DNA of 64,000 nucleotides from Kaistella soli (lineage in GTDB: Bacteria; Bacteroidota; Bacteroidia; Flavobacteriales; Weeksellaceae), in NCBI RefSeq assembly GCF_019038595.1, contig NZ_JAHOPF010000005.1:248001-312000 (forward strand), written 5' to 3'. Made by a program: the position numbers and the translations under genes. Numbering within the stretch: the first letter of the stretch is position 1; each line of letters begins with the position of its first letter. Below the pieces are notes generated by a model. It saw only the letters and a program-made list of their open reading frames with translations, made no database searches and was not told where the DNA came from. Below, one piece after another: positions 24,850-34,527 of this stretch.

Positions 24850-27231
24850 ATGGAAAATAAACAAAACCAGGGAAGCAAACCTAAACAAACCTTCCCCCTT
24901 CCTCCTAAGAATGTCAAAAACCGCGGCTGGAAAAAATGGGTCAAAATTGTCTGGCTGTCGCTTATCGCAGTAATTTTAGGAATTTCCGCCTTATTTTTTG
25001 CTGTTTCGCAAGGTTTTCTCGGCAGTATGCCCGATGTGAAAGAATTGGAAAATCCGGACATTTATGTGGCTTCCGAAATTTATTCGTCAGACGGTAAACT
25101 TCTGGGGAAATTCGAGAAGGAGAAGACGCAGCCCGTAACTTATAAAGAATTGCCTCCTTATTTAATTTATGCGCTTCAGGCCAAGGAAGACGAGCGTTTT
25201 AAAGAACATTCCGGAATCGATTTACAGTCTGTTGCCAGAGCTGTAGTTTACGGAGGAAGCCGCGGTGGTGGATCTACCATTACCCAGCAGCTTGCAAAAC
25301 TTCTTTTTACGGATAAGGTTTCACAAAACAAAGTTCAGAGGGCTTTTCAAAAGCTCAAAGAATGGGTTGTTGCGGTAAGCCTCGAGAAGAGATATACCAA
25401 AGAAGAGATCATTACATTATATTTCAATAAGTTCGATTTCCTTTACAATGCCAACGGAATTGAGATGGCTTCAAGAGTTTATTTTAATAAACCTACCTCG
25501 AAGTTAACTCTTCCTGAAGCAGCAATGTTTGTTGCGATGCTGGAAGCACCGGTGAAAAATAACCCGATGCGTAATGAAACCCGGGCAAAGACAAGAAGAG
25601 ACGTCGTTCTGGAACAAATGCTGAAAACAGGTTATCTGGATCAGCAAACTTATCAGAAAGCAATAGACACACCAATAAAGCTTGATTATCAGCCGATTAA
25701 ATCTATTGATGAAGGTTATTCTGCATATTACAAATTTTATCTGAGAAAAGAAATTGACAACTATTTAAAGGATTACGAAAAGAAAACCGGTAAAACCTTA
25801 AACCTTTATAAAGATGGACTTAAAATATATGTAACCCTGGATTCCAAGATGCAGACCTATGCGGAAGCAGCGATCAAGGAGCATTTAACAGATCTTCAGC
25901 AAAGATTTGACGCGGAACAGCGGGGACGGAAACAGAGACCGTTCTATTTCCTTAATGACAAGCAGATTGACGGTATTATGTTGCAGGCCATGAAAAGAAC
26001 CGGAAGATACAAGCAGCTGAAAAATGCAGGGGTTTCTGAGGATTCCATCATGATGGATTTTAAAAAGCCGATCAAAACTTCACGATTTACCTGGAATGGT
26101 GAAGAAGAAGTGGAAATGTCACCGTTGGATTCCATCCGTTATCACAAACAGATTGCACAGGCCGGTCTAATGTCAATGGTACCCGGAACCGGGGAAATTA
26201 AAGCCTGGGTAGGCGGGATTAACTGGCAGCACTTCCAGTATGATCACATTAAACAGGGAAAAAGACAGGTGGGATCCACCTTCAAACCTTTCGTTTATGC
26301 TACTGCAATTATGAAACTGGGAATGACACCTTGCTCTACCGTTTCCAACGCAACCTACAGAAAAGGAACTTGGACTGTTGAAGGCTCAGGCGGAATGCTT
26401 ACTTTAAAAGATGCACTTGCCCATTCTAAAAACCCTGTAGCAGTTCGGCTCATCGAGATGACCACACCTAAAAGCGTCATTCAGACCGCAAGAGATTTAG
26501 GGGTAACTGAAGAAATTCCTAACGAATATGCGGTGGCGCTCGGTTCTTCCGATATTACGATTTTTGAAATGTTGGGAGCATACAGCACATTTGCCAATTA
26601 CGGGAACTATATTAAACCCGAAATGATCTGGCGTATTGAAGATGCGAACGGACGAGTTATTAAAGAAGTAAAACCATTGCTGAAAGAAGTGATGAATGAA
26701 CTTTATGCGTATACGATGATCGATCTGATGAAAGGCGTTGCAGCCTTCGGTACCGCTTCCGGTGAACTCAGCAGAAGAGGAGTTGATAAAAATATCGAAA
26801 TTGCTGCAAAAACCGGAACCACTCAGAATAACTCTGACGGTTGGTTTATGGGAATTACCCCGAATCTCGCAACAGGAGTTTGGGTCGGCTGGGAAGACAG
26901 GGCCACGCACTTCCGCGGAACTGGCGAAGGTCAGGGAGCGAAAATGGCTTTGCCAATCTGGGCAATTTTCATGACAAAGGTCTGGGCAGATAAAACACTG
27001 GGCGTCTCACCAGACGATAAATTCGTTAAACCTTCCAACTGGACCGGAAGCTGCTCTGACCTTCAGGGACTGGGCGGATACGGTGACGAAGGAGGTCTGC
27101 AGACCATAGACGAATTAAAAGCGCCTAAAGTGGATGAACAAACCAATCATCCTACAAAACCTTCAGGTAAAAAAGAAGAGAACGTCAACGAAAACATCAA
27201 TACCGGAGACGAAATCGATTTCAATAAATAA
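24850..27231 (+). CDS. Bifunctional penicillin-binding protein 1A (GT51 glycosyltransferase/transpeptidase)
   Basis: 793 residues. One membrane anchor (about 36-58). GT51 domain: catalytic Glu in AKEDERFKEHSGID, then GGSTITQQLAK and KEEIITLYFNK. Transpeptidase domain: SxxK in GSTFKPF, SxN in AHSKNP, and KTGT in AAKTGTTQNNSDGWF. It polymerises lipid II and cross-links peptidoglycan in the periplasm. The C-terminal ~50 residues are a polar low-complexity tail. Third gene of the ricT-gldH unit, closed by a terminator. Confidence 0.95.
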   Translation: MENKQNQGSKPKQTFPLPPKNVKNRGWKKWVKIVWLSLIAVILGISALFFAVSQGFLGSMPDVKELENPDIYVASEIYSSDGKLLGKFEKEKTQPVTYKELPPYLIYALQAKEDERFKEHSGIDLQSVARAVVYGGSRGGGSTITQQLAKLLFTDKVSQNKVQRAFQKLKEWVVAVSLEKRYTKEEIITLYFNKFDFLYNANGIEMASRVYFNKPTSKLTLPEAAMFVAMLEAPVKNNPMRNETRAKTRRDVVLEQMLKTGYLDQQTYQKAIDTPIKLDYQPIKSIDEGYSAYYKFYLRKEIDNYLKDYEKKTGKTLNLYKDGLKIYVTLDSKMQTYAEAAIKEHLTDLQQRFDAEQRGRKQRPFYFLNDKQIDGIMLQAMKRTGRYKQLKNAGVSEDSIMMDFKKPIKTSRFTWNGEEEVEMSPLDSIRYHKQIAQAGLMSMVPGTGEIKAWVGGINWQHFQYDHIKQGKRQVGSTFKPFVYATAIMKLGMTPCSTVSNATYRKGTWTVEGSGGMLTLKDALAHSKNPVAVRLIEMTTPKSVIQTARDLGVTEEIPNEYAVALGSSDITIFEMLGAYSTFANYGNYIKPEMIWRIEDANGRVIKEVKPLLKEVMNELYAYTMIDLMKGVAAFGTASGELSRRGVDKNIEIAAKTGTTQNNSDGWFMGITPNLATGVWVGWEDRATHFRGTGEGQGAKMALPIWAIFMTKVWADKTLGVSPDDKFVKPSNWTGSCSDLQGLGGYGDEGGLQTIDELKAPKVDEQTNHPTKPSGKKEENVNENINTGDEIDFNK

Positions 27232-27255
27232 CATCATTTTTTGAAATGAACCCAC

Positions 27256-27290
27256 AAACATCCTTTCATTTTTTGGAAGGATGTTTTTTT
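27256..27290 (+). terminator. Intrinsic terminator after the PBP1A gene
   Basis: Stem 27256-27267 with 27275-27286 (AAACATCCTT with its complement, two further G-C/G-T pairs), 7-nt loop and T-run. Confidence 0.85.
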
Positions 27291-27306
27291 TAACGAACTT
27301 TGAATT

Positions 27307-28851
27307 ATGAATTTAGATCAAATCACCCAACCGTTTATCAATGAATTTCCCGGCGATTTCTCAGGAAACACCATGCAGCGCCAAACCCCGAAAGTTCTGT
27401 TTGCGACGGTCGCGGTTGCTGAATATCAAAACCCGGAACTGATTATTTTCAATGAAAAACTTTCGGAAGAAATCGGCCTCGGAAAAATAGACAATGAAAG
27501 TGATCTGCAGTTTCTGAACGCCTCTTCTGTGCCGGAACTTTTAAAAACTTATTCCACCGCGTATGCAGGACATCAGTTCGGGAACTGGGCCGGGCAACTT
27601 GGTGACGGCCGCGCAATTTACGCGGGTGAAATCAAAAACAGTCAAGGAAAAAAGACCGAAATACAATGGAAAGGAGCCGGTGCTACGCCATATTCCCGCC
27701 ATGCAGACGGCAGAGCAGTGCTCCGGTCGTCAGTCCGCGAATATCTGATGAGTGAAGCGATGTTTCATTTAGGAATTCCCACTACCAGAGCACTTTCTCT
27801 TTCTTTTACCGGAGAAGAAGTGATGAGAGACATGATGTATGACGGAAATCCTGAATATGAAAAAGGCGCCGTCATGGTAAGAACAGCTGAAAGTTTTCTG
27901 CGCTTCGGACATTTCGAACTGTTATCCGCTCAGAAAGAAACCGATACTTTAAAAAAACTCGCCGATTTTGCCATCGGAAATTATTTCCCTGAAATCAATA
28001 CAGAAGGTACGGACAGATATGCTCAGTTTTTTGAGAAAGTTGCAGAAAGAACCGCTGCAATGATTGTTGAATGGTACCGCGTCGGTTTTGTGCATGGCGT
28101 AATGAATACCGATAACATGTCCATTTTAGGACTTACAATCGATTATGGACCGTTTTCTTTCCTGGATGAATACAGCCTGAATTTCACCCCAAATACAACC
28201 GATTTGCCCGGCCGCCGTTATGCTTTTGGAAATCAGGCTAAAATAGCGCAGTGGAATCTTTGGCAGCTCGCGAACGCTTTGTTTCCACTGATTAAAGATG
28301 AAAAAATTCTCGAAAAAATACTTAACGGTTTTAGCGGTAATTTCTGGAAGCAACATGATGAAATGATGGCGAAAAAATTCGGCTTTAATGAAGTTATGGA
28401 AGGTGATGACGCGTTTTTCACCGATGTGCAGCAGATGATGGGAGATTTAAATATAGATTATACGCTGTTCTTTAACCAGCTCGAAAAACTCGACGAAAAA
28501 ACAGATTTGGATACTCATTTTAAGGAAATTTTCTATGCTCCGGTTTTAGCTGAACAGTCTTTAATTTTTGAGAACTTTATTAAAACCTATTTGATCCGTT
28601 TAAAGAAAAACACTGTATCCAAGGCAGAATCTTTAAGCTTGATGCAAAAAAACAATCCGAAATTTATTCTCAGAAATTATCTTCTTTTTGAATGCATCAA
28701 AGAACTGAACGAAGGAAAAAAAGAACTGTTTAACAAACTGCTTTCCGCGCTGGAAAATCCTTACGAAGAACTTTATCCGGAATTTTCCAAAAAGCGTCCG
28801 CCGCTGTATGATGGGCAAACCGGGAGCTCTACCCTTTCCTGCAGTTCGTAA
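27307..28851 (+). CDS. selO: Protein adenylyltransferase SelO (YdiU/UPF0061 family)
   Basis: 514 residues, the usual length. Pseudokinase-type motifs: YAGHQFGNWAGQLGDGRAI (ATP loop region), LQWKGAGATPYSR-like QWKGAGATPYSRHADGRA, AVLRSSVREYLMSEAM, and GVMNTDNMSILGLTIDYGPF with the catalytic/metal-binding Asn and Asp. SelO transfers AMP to Ser, Thr or Tyr of proteins and in E. coli affects the redox stress response. It lacks the C-terminal selenocysteine of eukaryotic forms; the end is GSSTLSCSS. Directly followed in the same frame, after 12 bp, by a membrane protein gene. Confidence 0.93.
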   Translation: MNLDQITQPFINEFPGDFSGNTMQRQTPKVLFATVAVAEYQNPELIIFNEKLSEEIGLGKIDNESDLQFLNASSVPELLKTYSTAYAGHQFGNWAGQLGDGRAIYAGEIKNSQGKKTEIQWKGAGATPYSRHADGRAVLRSSVREYLMSEAMFHLGIPTTRALSLSFTGEEVMRDMMYDGNPEYEKGAVMVRTAESFLRFGHFELLSAQKETDTLKKLADFAIGNYFPEINTEGTDRYAQFFEKVAERTAAMIVEWYRVGFVHGVMNTDNMSILGLTIDYGPFSFLDEYSLNFTPNTTDLPGRRYAFGNQAKIAQWNLWQLANALFPLIKDEKILEKILNGFSGNFWKQHDEMMAKKFGFNEVMEGDDAFFTDVQQMMGDLNIDYTLFFNQLEKLDEKTDLDTHFKEIFYAPVLAEQSLIFENFIKTYLIRLKKNTVSKAESLSLMQKNNPKFILRNYLLFECIKELNEGKKELFNKLLSALENPYEELYPEFSKKRPPLYDGQTGSSTLSCSS

Positions 28852-28863
28852 TTTTTCTTATTT

Positions 28864-30156
28864 TTGACGAAATTTTTAACCTTGGTTTATAAACAAAAAT
28901 TTACTGATTTTCTAAAAACAGTTTTCCCTTCAACGAAATTCGAGTTTTTACTCTTTATCATTTTCATTGCTGTTTATGGCTTTTTAGGAAGTTTCATTGC
29001 GCTGAATTACCGCATTATTTTTGATGAGAGAATTCCCTGGGATGCTTATTTCAGTTTTGACAACCGCGCGATAGTAATGACCGGCGGCGGTTTTGAAAGA
29101 CACCCGCTTGCCAATTATTACTTTGACTGGATCCGGGATTTTGCCTATCTTTTTTCCAACGGAAAGAAAGACGGAACGTTCCGTCTGGTTTTGGCTTGGT
29201 GCAGCAATTTTGCGGTGAGTTTAAGCTTGGTTCAGATTTACAAATATTTGAAAAACATCACCGTTTTACCGAAGAAAATTTCTCTGCTGATTCTCGCGTT
29301 TTTTGCTTTCTTCACTACTAATATTTTGCTTTCCTTCACACCGGAAACTTACACATACACTCTGTTTTTTCTCGTCTTGTTTAATTATTATGCAGCTTTA
29401 AAACTAAAGAAGGACCAAAAAATTACGGCTCCGGCGCTTATTTTGGCAGGAGTTTCTGTGGGCGGATTAACGGTGACGAATATTGTAAAAGTTTATATTC
29501 CTTTACTTTTGGAGAAAAACATTTTTACCAACTGGAAAAAATTTGGGAATGGTATTTTGCGGGTTATAGCATCCGTTGCTGTATTCGTATTGCTGTTTCT
29601 TTACCGTTTGGATTTCAAATTTCTGAATTTTCTCAACAAATCCGAGCAACAGTACGAAAAGTTTTCTACCCCGAAAGTTACGCCGGTGTGGGATATGATT
29701 TTATCCTGGTTCTTTGGCGGAAACATGCTCTTCTCAGGTTTTGAAATCCGAGATTATCACAACAAAAGTGGGTTTAAGTACAAAGCGCTTTTTATGGAGG
29801 TTTATGATTCGTGGATACCGTATTTGTTTGTGGCTGCTGTGCTTATTCTTGTTTTCTGGAGTTACATCAAAAACTTCAGAAATAAATTTGTGCAGATTTT
29901 AATGATTTCATTTCTGGTGGATATCGTTATTCACTGTGTTTTAAAATTCGGGCTTCACACTTCCTATATTTACGGGGGACATTTTGTTTTTGTGGTGCCG
30001 CTGCTCCTGGGATGGCTTTTTTATGCTTATAAAAACTCCCCAAAGATTCTTTCGTTTCTTTATGTGTGGGTTTGGATTTTATTCGTCTACTTGGCGCTCA
30101 ATAACCTTTTCAGGATGGAAGAATTTTTTATGTTTCTGGATCAGTTCTATCAGTAA
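28864..30156 (+). CDS. Polytopic membrane protein, possibly DUF6080
   Basis: 430 residues with about ten membrane segments. The start is uncertain: a TTG at 28864 is the first in-frame candidate after the selO stop, and no suitable ATG occurs before the first membrane segment. The region RAIVMTGGGFERHPLANYYFDWIRD and the long hydrophobic layout recall DUF6080, perhaps with a GT-C-like topology (from memory). Function unknown. It is read from the selO transcript and closed by a bidirectional terminator. Confidence 0.78.
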   Translation: MTKFLTLVYKQKFTDFLKTVFPSTKFEFLLFIIFIAVYGFLGSFIALNYRIIFDERIPWDAYFSFDNRAIVMTGGGFERHPLANYYFDWIRDFAYLFSNGKKDGTFRLVLAWCSNFAVSLSLVQIYKYLKNITVLPKKISLLILAFFAFFTTNILLSFTPETYTYTLFFLVLFNYYAALKLKKDQKITAPALILAGVSVGGLTVTNIVKVYIPLLLEKNIFTNWKKFGNGILRVIASVAVFVLLFLYRLDFKFLNFLNKSEQQYEKFSTPKVTPVWDMILSWFFGGNMLFSGFEIRDYHNKSGFKYKALFMEVYDSWIPYLFVAAVLILVFWSYIKNFRNKFVQILMISFLVDIVIHCVLKFGLHTSYIYGGHFVFVVPLLLGWLFYAYKNSPKILSFLYVWVWILFVYLALNNLFRMEEFFMFLDQFYQ

Positions 30157-30187
30157 AAAAAACGCAACCTTGAGTTGCGTTTTTTTT
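30155..30187. terminator. Bidirectional terminator between the membrane protein gene and sodC
   Basis: Stem AACGCAAC / GTTGCGTT extended by A6/T6 on either side, with a 5-nt loop. Convergent genes flank it, so it can serve both. Confidence 0.88.
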
Positions 30188-30201
30188 ATCTTCAATTGTT
30201 A

Positions 30202-30705
30202 TTATTTAATTTCCACACAACCTACTCTGCCGCCTGCATTTCCGGTAGGCTGAGTATGAAAGTCGTCTTTTCCGGCATGGATAATCAGTGATTTTCCGAC
30301 AATATTTTTAGATTCGTCAGTACATCCGATGCACCATTTATCTGTTTTGAAAACCAATCTTGCGGTTCCGTCTTTATCCGCGGTAAGGTTTCCGATATCT
30401 CCCATGTGGAAATGTTCGGCTCCCCATTTTCCGTGGTCGTTATTGGACGGATTCCAGTGACCTCCTGCTGAACTGCCGTCAGCAGCGGAGCAATCCCCTT
30501 TTTCGTGAATATGCACGGCATGAATTCCGGGTGTAAGTTTGTAAACATTCAAATCCAGTGATACATTTTTACCGGCTTGGGTAAATTTTGCTTCACCCTG
30601 GGTTTCGGTTCCGCTTTTGGACATTACTTTGTAATTTTTTGTCGTTGAGCAGGATACAGCAAGTACGGCACTGCAGACAAGTACAGAAAGTTTGGAAATT
30701 TTCAT
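30202..30705 (-). CDS. sodC: Superoxide dismutase [Cu-Zn], lipoprotein
   Basis: 167 residues with a lipobox (AVLAVSCS, cysteine C19). The Cu-Zn SOD ligands are visible: HAVHIHEKGDC, GGHWNP, HGKWGAEHFHMGD, and the C-terminal IIHAGKDDFHTQPTGNAGGRVGCVEI region split by the conserved active-site Arg. It removes superoxide in the periplasm or at the outer membrane. The second cysteine pair (C in KGDC and VGC) can form the structural disulfide. Single gene. Confidence 0.94.
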   Translation of the reverse strand: MKISKLSVLVCSAVLAVSCSTTKNYKVMSKSGTETQGEAKFTQAGKNVSLDLNVYKLTPGIHAVHIHEKGDCSAADGSSAGGHWNPSNNDHGKWGAEHFHMGDIGNLTADKDGTARLVFKTDKWCIGCTDESKNIVGKSLIIHAGKDDFHTQPTGNAGGRVGCVEIK

Positions 30706-30831
30706 AATGATTCAGGTATTTAATGATCGTATAAAGTTAAGAATAATTTCAGGGTTATTTAGATTTTAACAGCTCAGCTGTGATTTCCCGCCATTCGGTT
30801 AAAAATATTTTCAGCAAAACGCATTCCGCAA

Positions 30832-30839
30832 TATCTTTG
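30832..30839 (+). promoter_or_regulatory. -7 promoter element of the TonB-dependent receptor gene
   Basis: TATCTTTG matches TAnnTTTG, 19 bp before the ATG at 30858; it supports that start over the upstream GTG. Confidence 0.6.
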
Positions 30840-30857
30840 CTTCATAAAATTACAACC

Positions 30858-33077
30858 ATGCCAACACTTATCCTCTCGAAAACATTAACACTTATTCTCC
30901 TCTGCATTGCATTTTTTCTTAACGCCCAAATCACCGTTTCAGGAAAAGTGAATTTCAAAAATAAGGGAGTGAAAGACATTTCCGTTACCCTGAAAGACTC
31001 GTATGACGGTGCCACCACCGACGAAAACGGTAACTACTCCTTTCAGACTACAGAAAAAGGAAATCAGATTCTTCTATTTTCGAATCCTAAATTTGTAGAC
31101 GTTGAGAAAACTATAGTGATTGAAAACAATCCGGTTACCGTAAATACTGACCTGAAGGAACAGATCTCAGAAATCGACGCCGTCGTCATTTCAGCGGGAT
31201 CTATTGAAGCCAGCGACAGAAAAAGAGCCACCGCGCTTTTAACTCCTATTGACATTTACACCACTGCAGGCGCTAACGGACAGGTATCATCAGCTTTGGA
31301 AACGCTTCCCGGGGTTCAGAAAATCGGCGAAACGGAAGGTTTGTTTGTGCGTGGCGGAACCGGTGCAGAAACCAAATTTTTCATGGACGGAAATCTTGTG
31401 AATAATTTTTTCGGCAATTCTGTTCCGGGCATTAAAGCGATGGACAGGCTGAATACTTCCCTTTTTAAAGGAAATGTTTTTTCGAGCGGCGGATATTCGG
31501 CGATGTATGGCCAGGCATTATCATCTGTTCTCGTTTTGGAAAGTATTGATTTTCCCGAAAGAAACTCAGTAGACATAGGGATTTCACCGATATTTCTTAG
31601 CGGCGGTTTCCAGAACGTGAATCAGGAAAAAACAAAATCTTTCGGAATTTCCGCGGCTTATACTAATCTTGTTTTAATGACGAAACTGCTCACTTTCAAC
31701 AATAATTTTACAAAAGCACCGGAAGGTTTCGGAACCAATTTCAACTTCAGAATTAAAAATAAAAGCGGCGGAATTCTTAAATATTACGGAAGTTTTGATA
31801 CCAATACAATGGGTCTGCAAGCGGAAAGTCTGGAACTTAATACGGATTTTGACAACACGTCCCTGAAAGGTAAAAACACATTTCACAACCTTTCATTCAG
31901 ACAGAAATTTGGGAAATATCTATTGAATTTGGGAAGTTCATATACTTATAACAACAATAACATCGATTTGAGCAGTACTTATCATGATACTGAATTCAAT
32001 CCGAATACGATTGACATCACCGGAAATTATTTCAATGCGAAAGGAACTTTAGAACGGAAAATCAATAAAATATCAGCGGTCAGAGGCGGCGTGGAATTTA
32101 ATCAAACCCATGAAAATACCGAGGTTGCACTTTCACCGGTTCCGTTCAAATTCAACGATGGGATCACTTCAGTTTTTGCGGAAACTGATTTAGGATTCAG
32201 CAATAATTTCTCCGCAAAATTAGGCTTAAGGTCTGAATATTCGTCCGCTGTAGATGACTGGAATCTGGCTCCGCGACTTGCTCTTGCTTACAGGATTTCT
32301 AAAAACTGGACGAGTTCTCTCGCCTATGGAATTTTCTACCAAAACCCGGAAAACAGATTTTTTGGAACTCATGATCTGAATTATCAGAAATCGGAACATT
32401 ATATTTTGCAGGTGCAGAAATCTGAGGAAGGAAGAAGTCTGAGACTGGAAGCTTTTTATAAAAACTACACAGATTTAATTAAAACCCGCATAGAAGATTA
32501 CAGACCTGTAGCTTTTAACAACAACGGAGACGGCTTTGCGAAAGGAATTGAACTGTTCTGGAGAGATAAAAAATCAATTAAAAATATCGATTACTGGGTT
32601 TCTTATTCATTTCTCGATTCTAAGAGAAATTTCCAGAACTACGACCAAAGTCTGTTCCCGAATTTTGCTGCAAAACACACGCTTTCTTTGGTTGCCAAAA
32701 AATTCGTCACCAACTGGAAAACCGGTTTTAATCTTTCCTATAATTACGCTTCGGGAAGACCTTACTATAATTTCATGACAGACAGCAGCGGAAACTATTT
32801 CCTTAATAATCAGGGGAAAGCAAAGGATTACAACGCTTTAAATTTCAGTTTAAATTATCTTCCGAATTTAGGTAAAAAAGACGCGAAATCATTTACAGTA
32901 CTGGTTCTATCCGTTAATAATGTCCTTGGACAGAAAAATATTTATGGTTACAATTTTTCAAATGACGGCCTAAGAAGTAAAGCGATTCTTCCTTCTGCAA
33001 ATACTTTTGTGTTCATCGGTGCGTTCATCAGTTTCGGAATTGACAGAACGGAGGATGCGATCAATAATAATCTGTAA
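30858..33077 (+). CDS. TonB-dependent receptor with carboxypeptidase-like N-terminal domain
   Basis: 739 residues from the ATG at 30858; the longer frame from a GTG at 30780 crosses the -7 element. Signal peptide (1-23, LLCIAFFLNAQ), a CarboxypepD_reg-like domain (about 25-105), a plug domain with LETLPGVQKIGETEGLFVRGG and FMDGNLVNNFFGN, and a 22-strand type barrel ending VFIGAFISFGID. It is likely an energised outer-membrane importer; substrate is unknown. It has no SusD partner, so it is not a classic polysaccharide pair. Own promoter. Confidence 0.9.
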   Translation: MPTLILSKTLTLILLCIAFFLNAQITVSGKVNFKNKGVKDISVTLKDSYDGATTDENGNYSFQTTEKGNQILLFSNPKFVDVEKTIVIENNPVTVNTDLKEQISEIDAVVISAGSIEASDRKRATALLTPIDIYTTAGANGQVSSALETLPGVQKIGETEGLFVRGGTGAETKFFMDGNLVNNFFGNSVPGIKAMDRLNTSLFKGNVFSSGGYSAMYGQALSSVLVLESIDFPERNSVDIGISPIFLSGGFQNVNQEKTKSFGISAAYTNLVLMTKLLTFNNNFTKAPEGFGTNFNFRIKNKSGGILKYYGSFDTNTMGLQAESLELNTDFDNTSLKGKNTFHNLSFRQKFGKYLLNLGSSYTYNNNNIDLSSTYHDTEFNPNTIDITGNYFNAKGTLERKINKISAVRGGVEFNQTHENTEVALSPVPFKFNDGITSVFAETDLGFSNNFSAKLGLRSEYSSAVDDWNLAPRLALAYRISKNWTSSLAYGIFYQNPENRFFGTHDLNYQKSEHYILQVQKSEEGRSLRLEAFYKNYTDLIKTRIEDYRPVAFNNNGDGFAKGIELFWRDKKSIKNIDYWVSYSFLDSKRNFQNYDQSLFPNFAAKHTLSLVAKKFVTNWKTGFNLSYNYASGRPYYNFMTDSSGNYFLNNQGKAKDYNALNFSLNYLPNLGKKDAKSFTVLVLSVNNVLGQKNIYGYNFSNDGLRSKAILPSANTFVFIGAFISFGIDRTEDAINNNL

Positions 33078-33141
33078 TACCTTTCGGAAAACAAAATCAA
33101 CCTTTCAGAAAAAAAATATTTAAAGAAGAAAAATTATAAGA

Positions 33142-33149
33142 TACCTTTG
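33142..33149 (+). promoter_or_regulatory. -7 promoter element of the TPR-like gene
   Basis: TACCTTTG matches TAnnTTTG, 38 bp before the ATG at 33188. Confidence 0.55.
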
Positions 33150-33187
33150 AATTACAAAATAAGAACAAACAACAAAATTAAAATACA

Positions 33188-33829
33188 ATGAAAAACTTAT
33201 TACTTGGAATATGCCTTTTGATCGGAGTAAACGCATTTTCCCAAACCGCCTACGAGAAAGCAATGACCGAAAAAATCGCGCAGGTGGAGCAGCACAAAAC
33301 TCCGGATGAGTTTACTGCTTTGGCCAATGATTTCAAAAGAATCGGGGACAAAGAAAAAACCCAGTGGCTTCCGTATTATTACGCAGCATTTTCTACGATC
33401 CAAAAAGGAAGATTAGCGATGCGCGAAGGAAAAGTTGCCGATCTGGATCCGATTGCTGACGAAGCCCAGAAATCTCTTGATCTTGCAATAGCGTTAAATA
33501 AAGACAATGCAGAAAATCTGGTTCTTCAGAAAATGATCCACGGTTTGAAAATGATGGTAAATCCACAGCAGCGTTTTATGAGCGAAGGAATGCTGGCGGC
33601 AGACGCTTTATCAAAAGCTGAAAAGGCAGACGCGGAAAACCCAAGAATCACTTTGATGAAAGCGGAGGATACCTATTTCACTCCGGAACAATTTGGCGGA
33701 AGCAAAGCTAAAGGTCTGGAACTTTTTCAGAAAGCACTTGATCAGTTCAAAGTGTACAAAACCAAATCTGCATTTGATCCGAACTGGGGAAAAGGAGAAG
33801 CAGAATATTTTCTTGCAACCAAGCCTTAA
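33188..33829 (+). CDS. Secreted helical (TPR-like) protein of unknown function
   Basis: 213 residues with a signal peptide (MKNLLLGICLLIGVNAFSQ). The mature part is alpha-helical and repetitive in the TPR manner: ANDFKRIGDKEKTQWLPYYYAAFS, ADEAQKSLDLAIALNKDNAENL, ADALSKAEKADAENPRITLMKAED. It ends DPNWGKGEAEYFLATK. Such proteins are common and uncharacterised in flavobacteria. Monocistronic with its own promoter and a terminator downstream. Confidence 0.8.
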   Translation: MKNLLLGICLLIGVNAFSQTAYEKAMTEKIAQVEQHKTPDEFTALANDFKRIGDKEKTQWLPYYYAAFSTIQKGRLAMREGKVADLDPIADEAQKSLDLAIALNKDNAENLVLQKMIHGLKMMVNPQQRFMSEGMLAADALSKAEKADAENPRITLMKAEDTYFTPEQFGGSKAKGLELFQKALDQFKVYKTKSAFDPNWGKGEAEYFLATKP

Positions 33830-33848
33830 ATTCACCAATATAAATAAC

Positions 33849-33877
33849 AAATCTCCTGAAAAACTCAGGAGATTTTT
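33849..33877. terminator. Bidirectional terminator between the TPR-like and barrel genes
   Basis: 11-bp stem AAATCTCCTGA / TCAGGAGATTT, 5-nt loop, T-run; the flanking genes are convergent. Confidence 0.85.
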
Positions 33878-33884
33878 TTATTGA

Positions 33885-34424
33885 TTAAAGTCCGAAGACA
33901 ATTCCGACACTTGGGATAAACCCGCTGCCAAAAACCGATTTGTCTTTCTTATACAGCACATTGTACATTCCGCCGACCTGCATATATGTCCTTTCTCCGA
34001 GCTTCTGCATATAACCGCCACCGAGATAAAGCGCCGATTCATTTCCTGAATATTTCAGATTATCTATTTTGTTTTTCTGATCGATAAAATATTCCTGGAA
34101 CATCCCGCTCAGAAAGAAATTACGGGAAAAATAGTAATTGGCGAAAGGACCGACTCCTACCATTGTCGAAGAATAATACTGTGAATTTGACCATGTTAAG
34201 CTTCCTGCCAAACCTGTTTCTAAATTCTCAGTGACTTTGTAACCTACTCTTGGTGAAATATACAGGGAAGTTCCGCTTCCGCCGCTTCCAAAACTTCCTC
34301 CTAAACCTGCGTAGCCACCGAATGTCCATTTCGAGTCAGCGCCTGCGGTTTGGGCAGAAGTCCCGATCTGGGCCTGTGAACCAAATCCTAACATCAGGAA
34401 AAGACCAATTATTATTTTTTTCAT
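33885..34424 (-). CDS. Small outer membrane beta-barrel protein
   Basis: 179 residues with a signal peptide (MKKIIIGLFLMLGFGSQAQ). The mature N-terminus is Gly/Ser-rich (GGYAGLGGSFGSGGSGTSLY) and the rest alternates like an eight-strand barrel, ending GIVFGL. No specific family recognised beyond OmpA-type or outer-membrane-beta-barrel_3. Own -7 element at 34448-34455 on the minus strand. Confidence 0.8.
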   Translation of the reverse strand: MKKIIIGLFLMLGFGSQAQIGTSAQTAGADSKWTFGGYAGLGGSFGSGGSGTSLYISPRVGYKVTENLETGLAGSLTWSNSQYYSSTMVGVGPFANYYFSRNFFLSGMFQEYFIDQKNKIDNLKYSGNESALYLGGGYMQKLGERTYMQVGGMYNVLYKKDKSVFGSGFIPSVGIVFGL

Positions 34425-34447
34425 TGGATTTCAATTTATTGGATGTT

Positions 34448-34455
34448 CAAATTTA
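34448..34455 (-). promoter_or_regulatory. -7 promoter element of the small barrel gene
   Basis: Minus-strand TAAATTTG matches TAnnTTTG, 23 bp before the ATG at 34424. Confidence 0.6.
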
Positions 34456-34527
34456 TATTAAAATTCTGTACCAAATGACGATCATTTATATTTTCAATAT
34501 TGAGAGTTCCGGGAAATCTCAAGAAGC

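Noticed and set aside
30780-33077. GTG start for the TonB-dependent receptor
   Set aside because: It would precede the -7 element and put 26 polar residues before a clear signal peptide starting at 30858.
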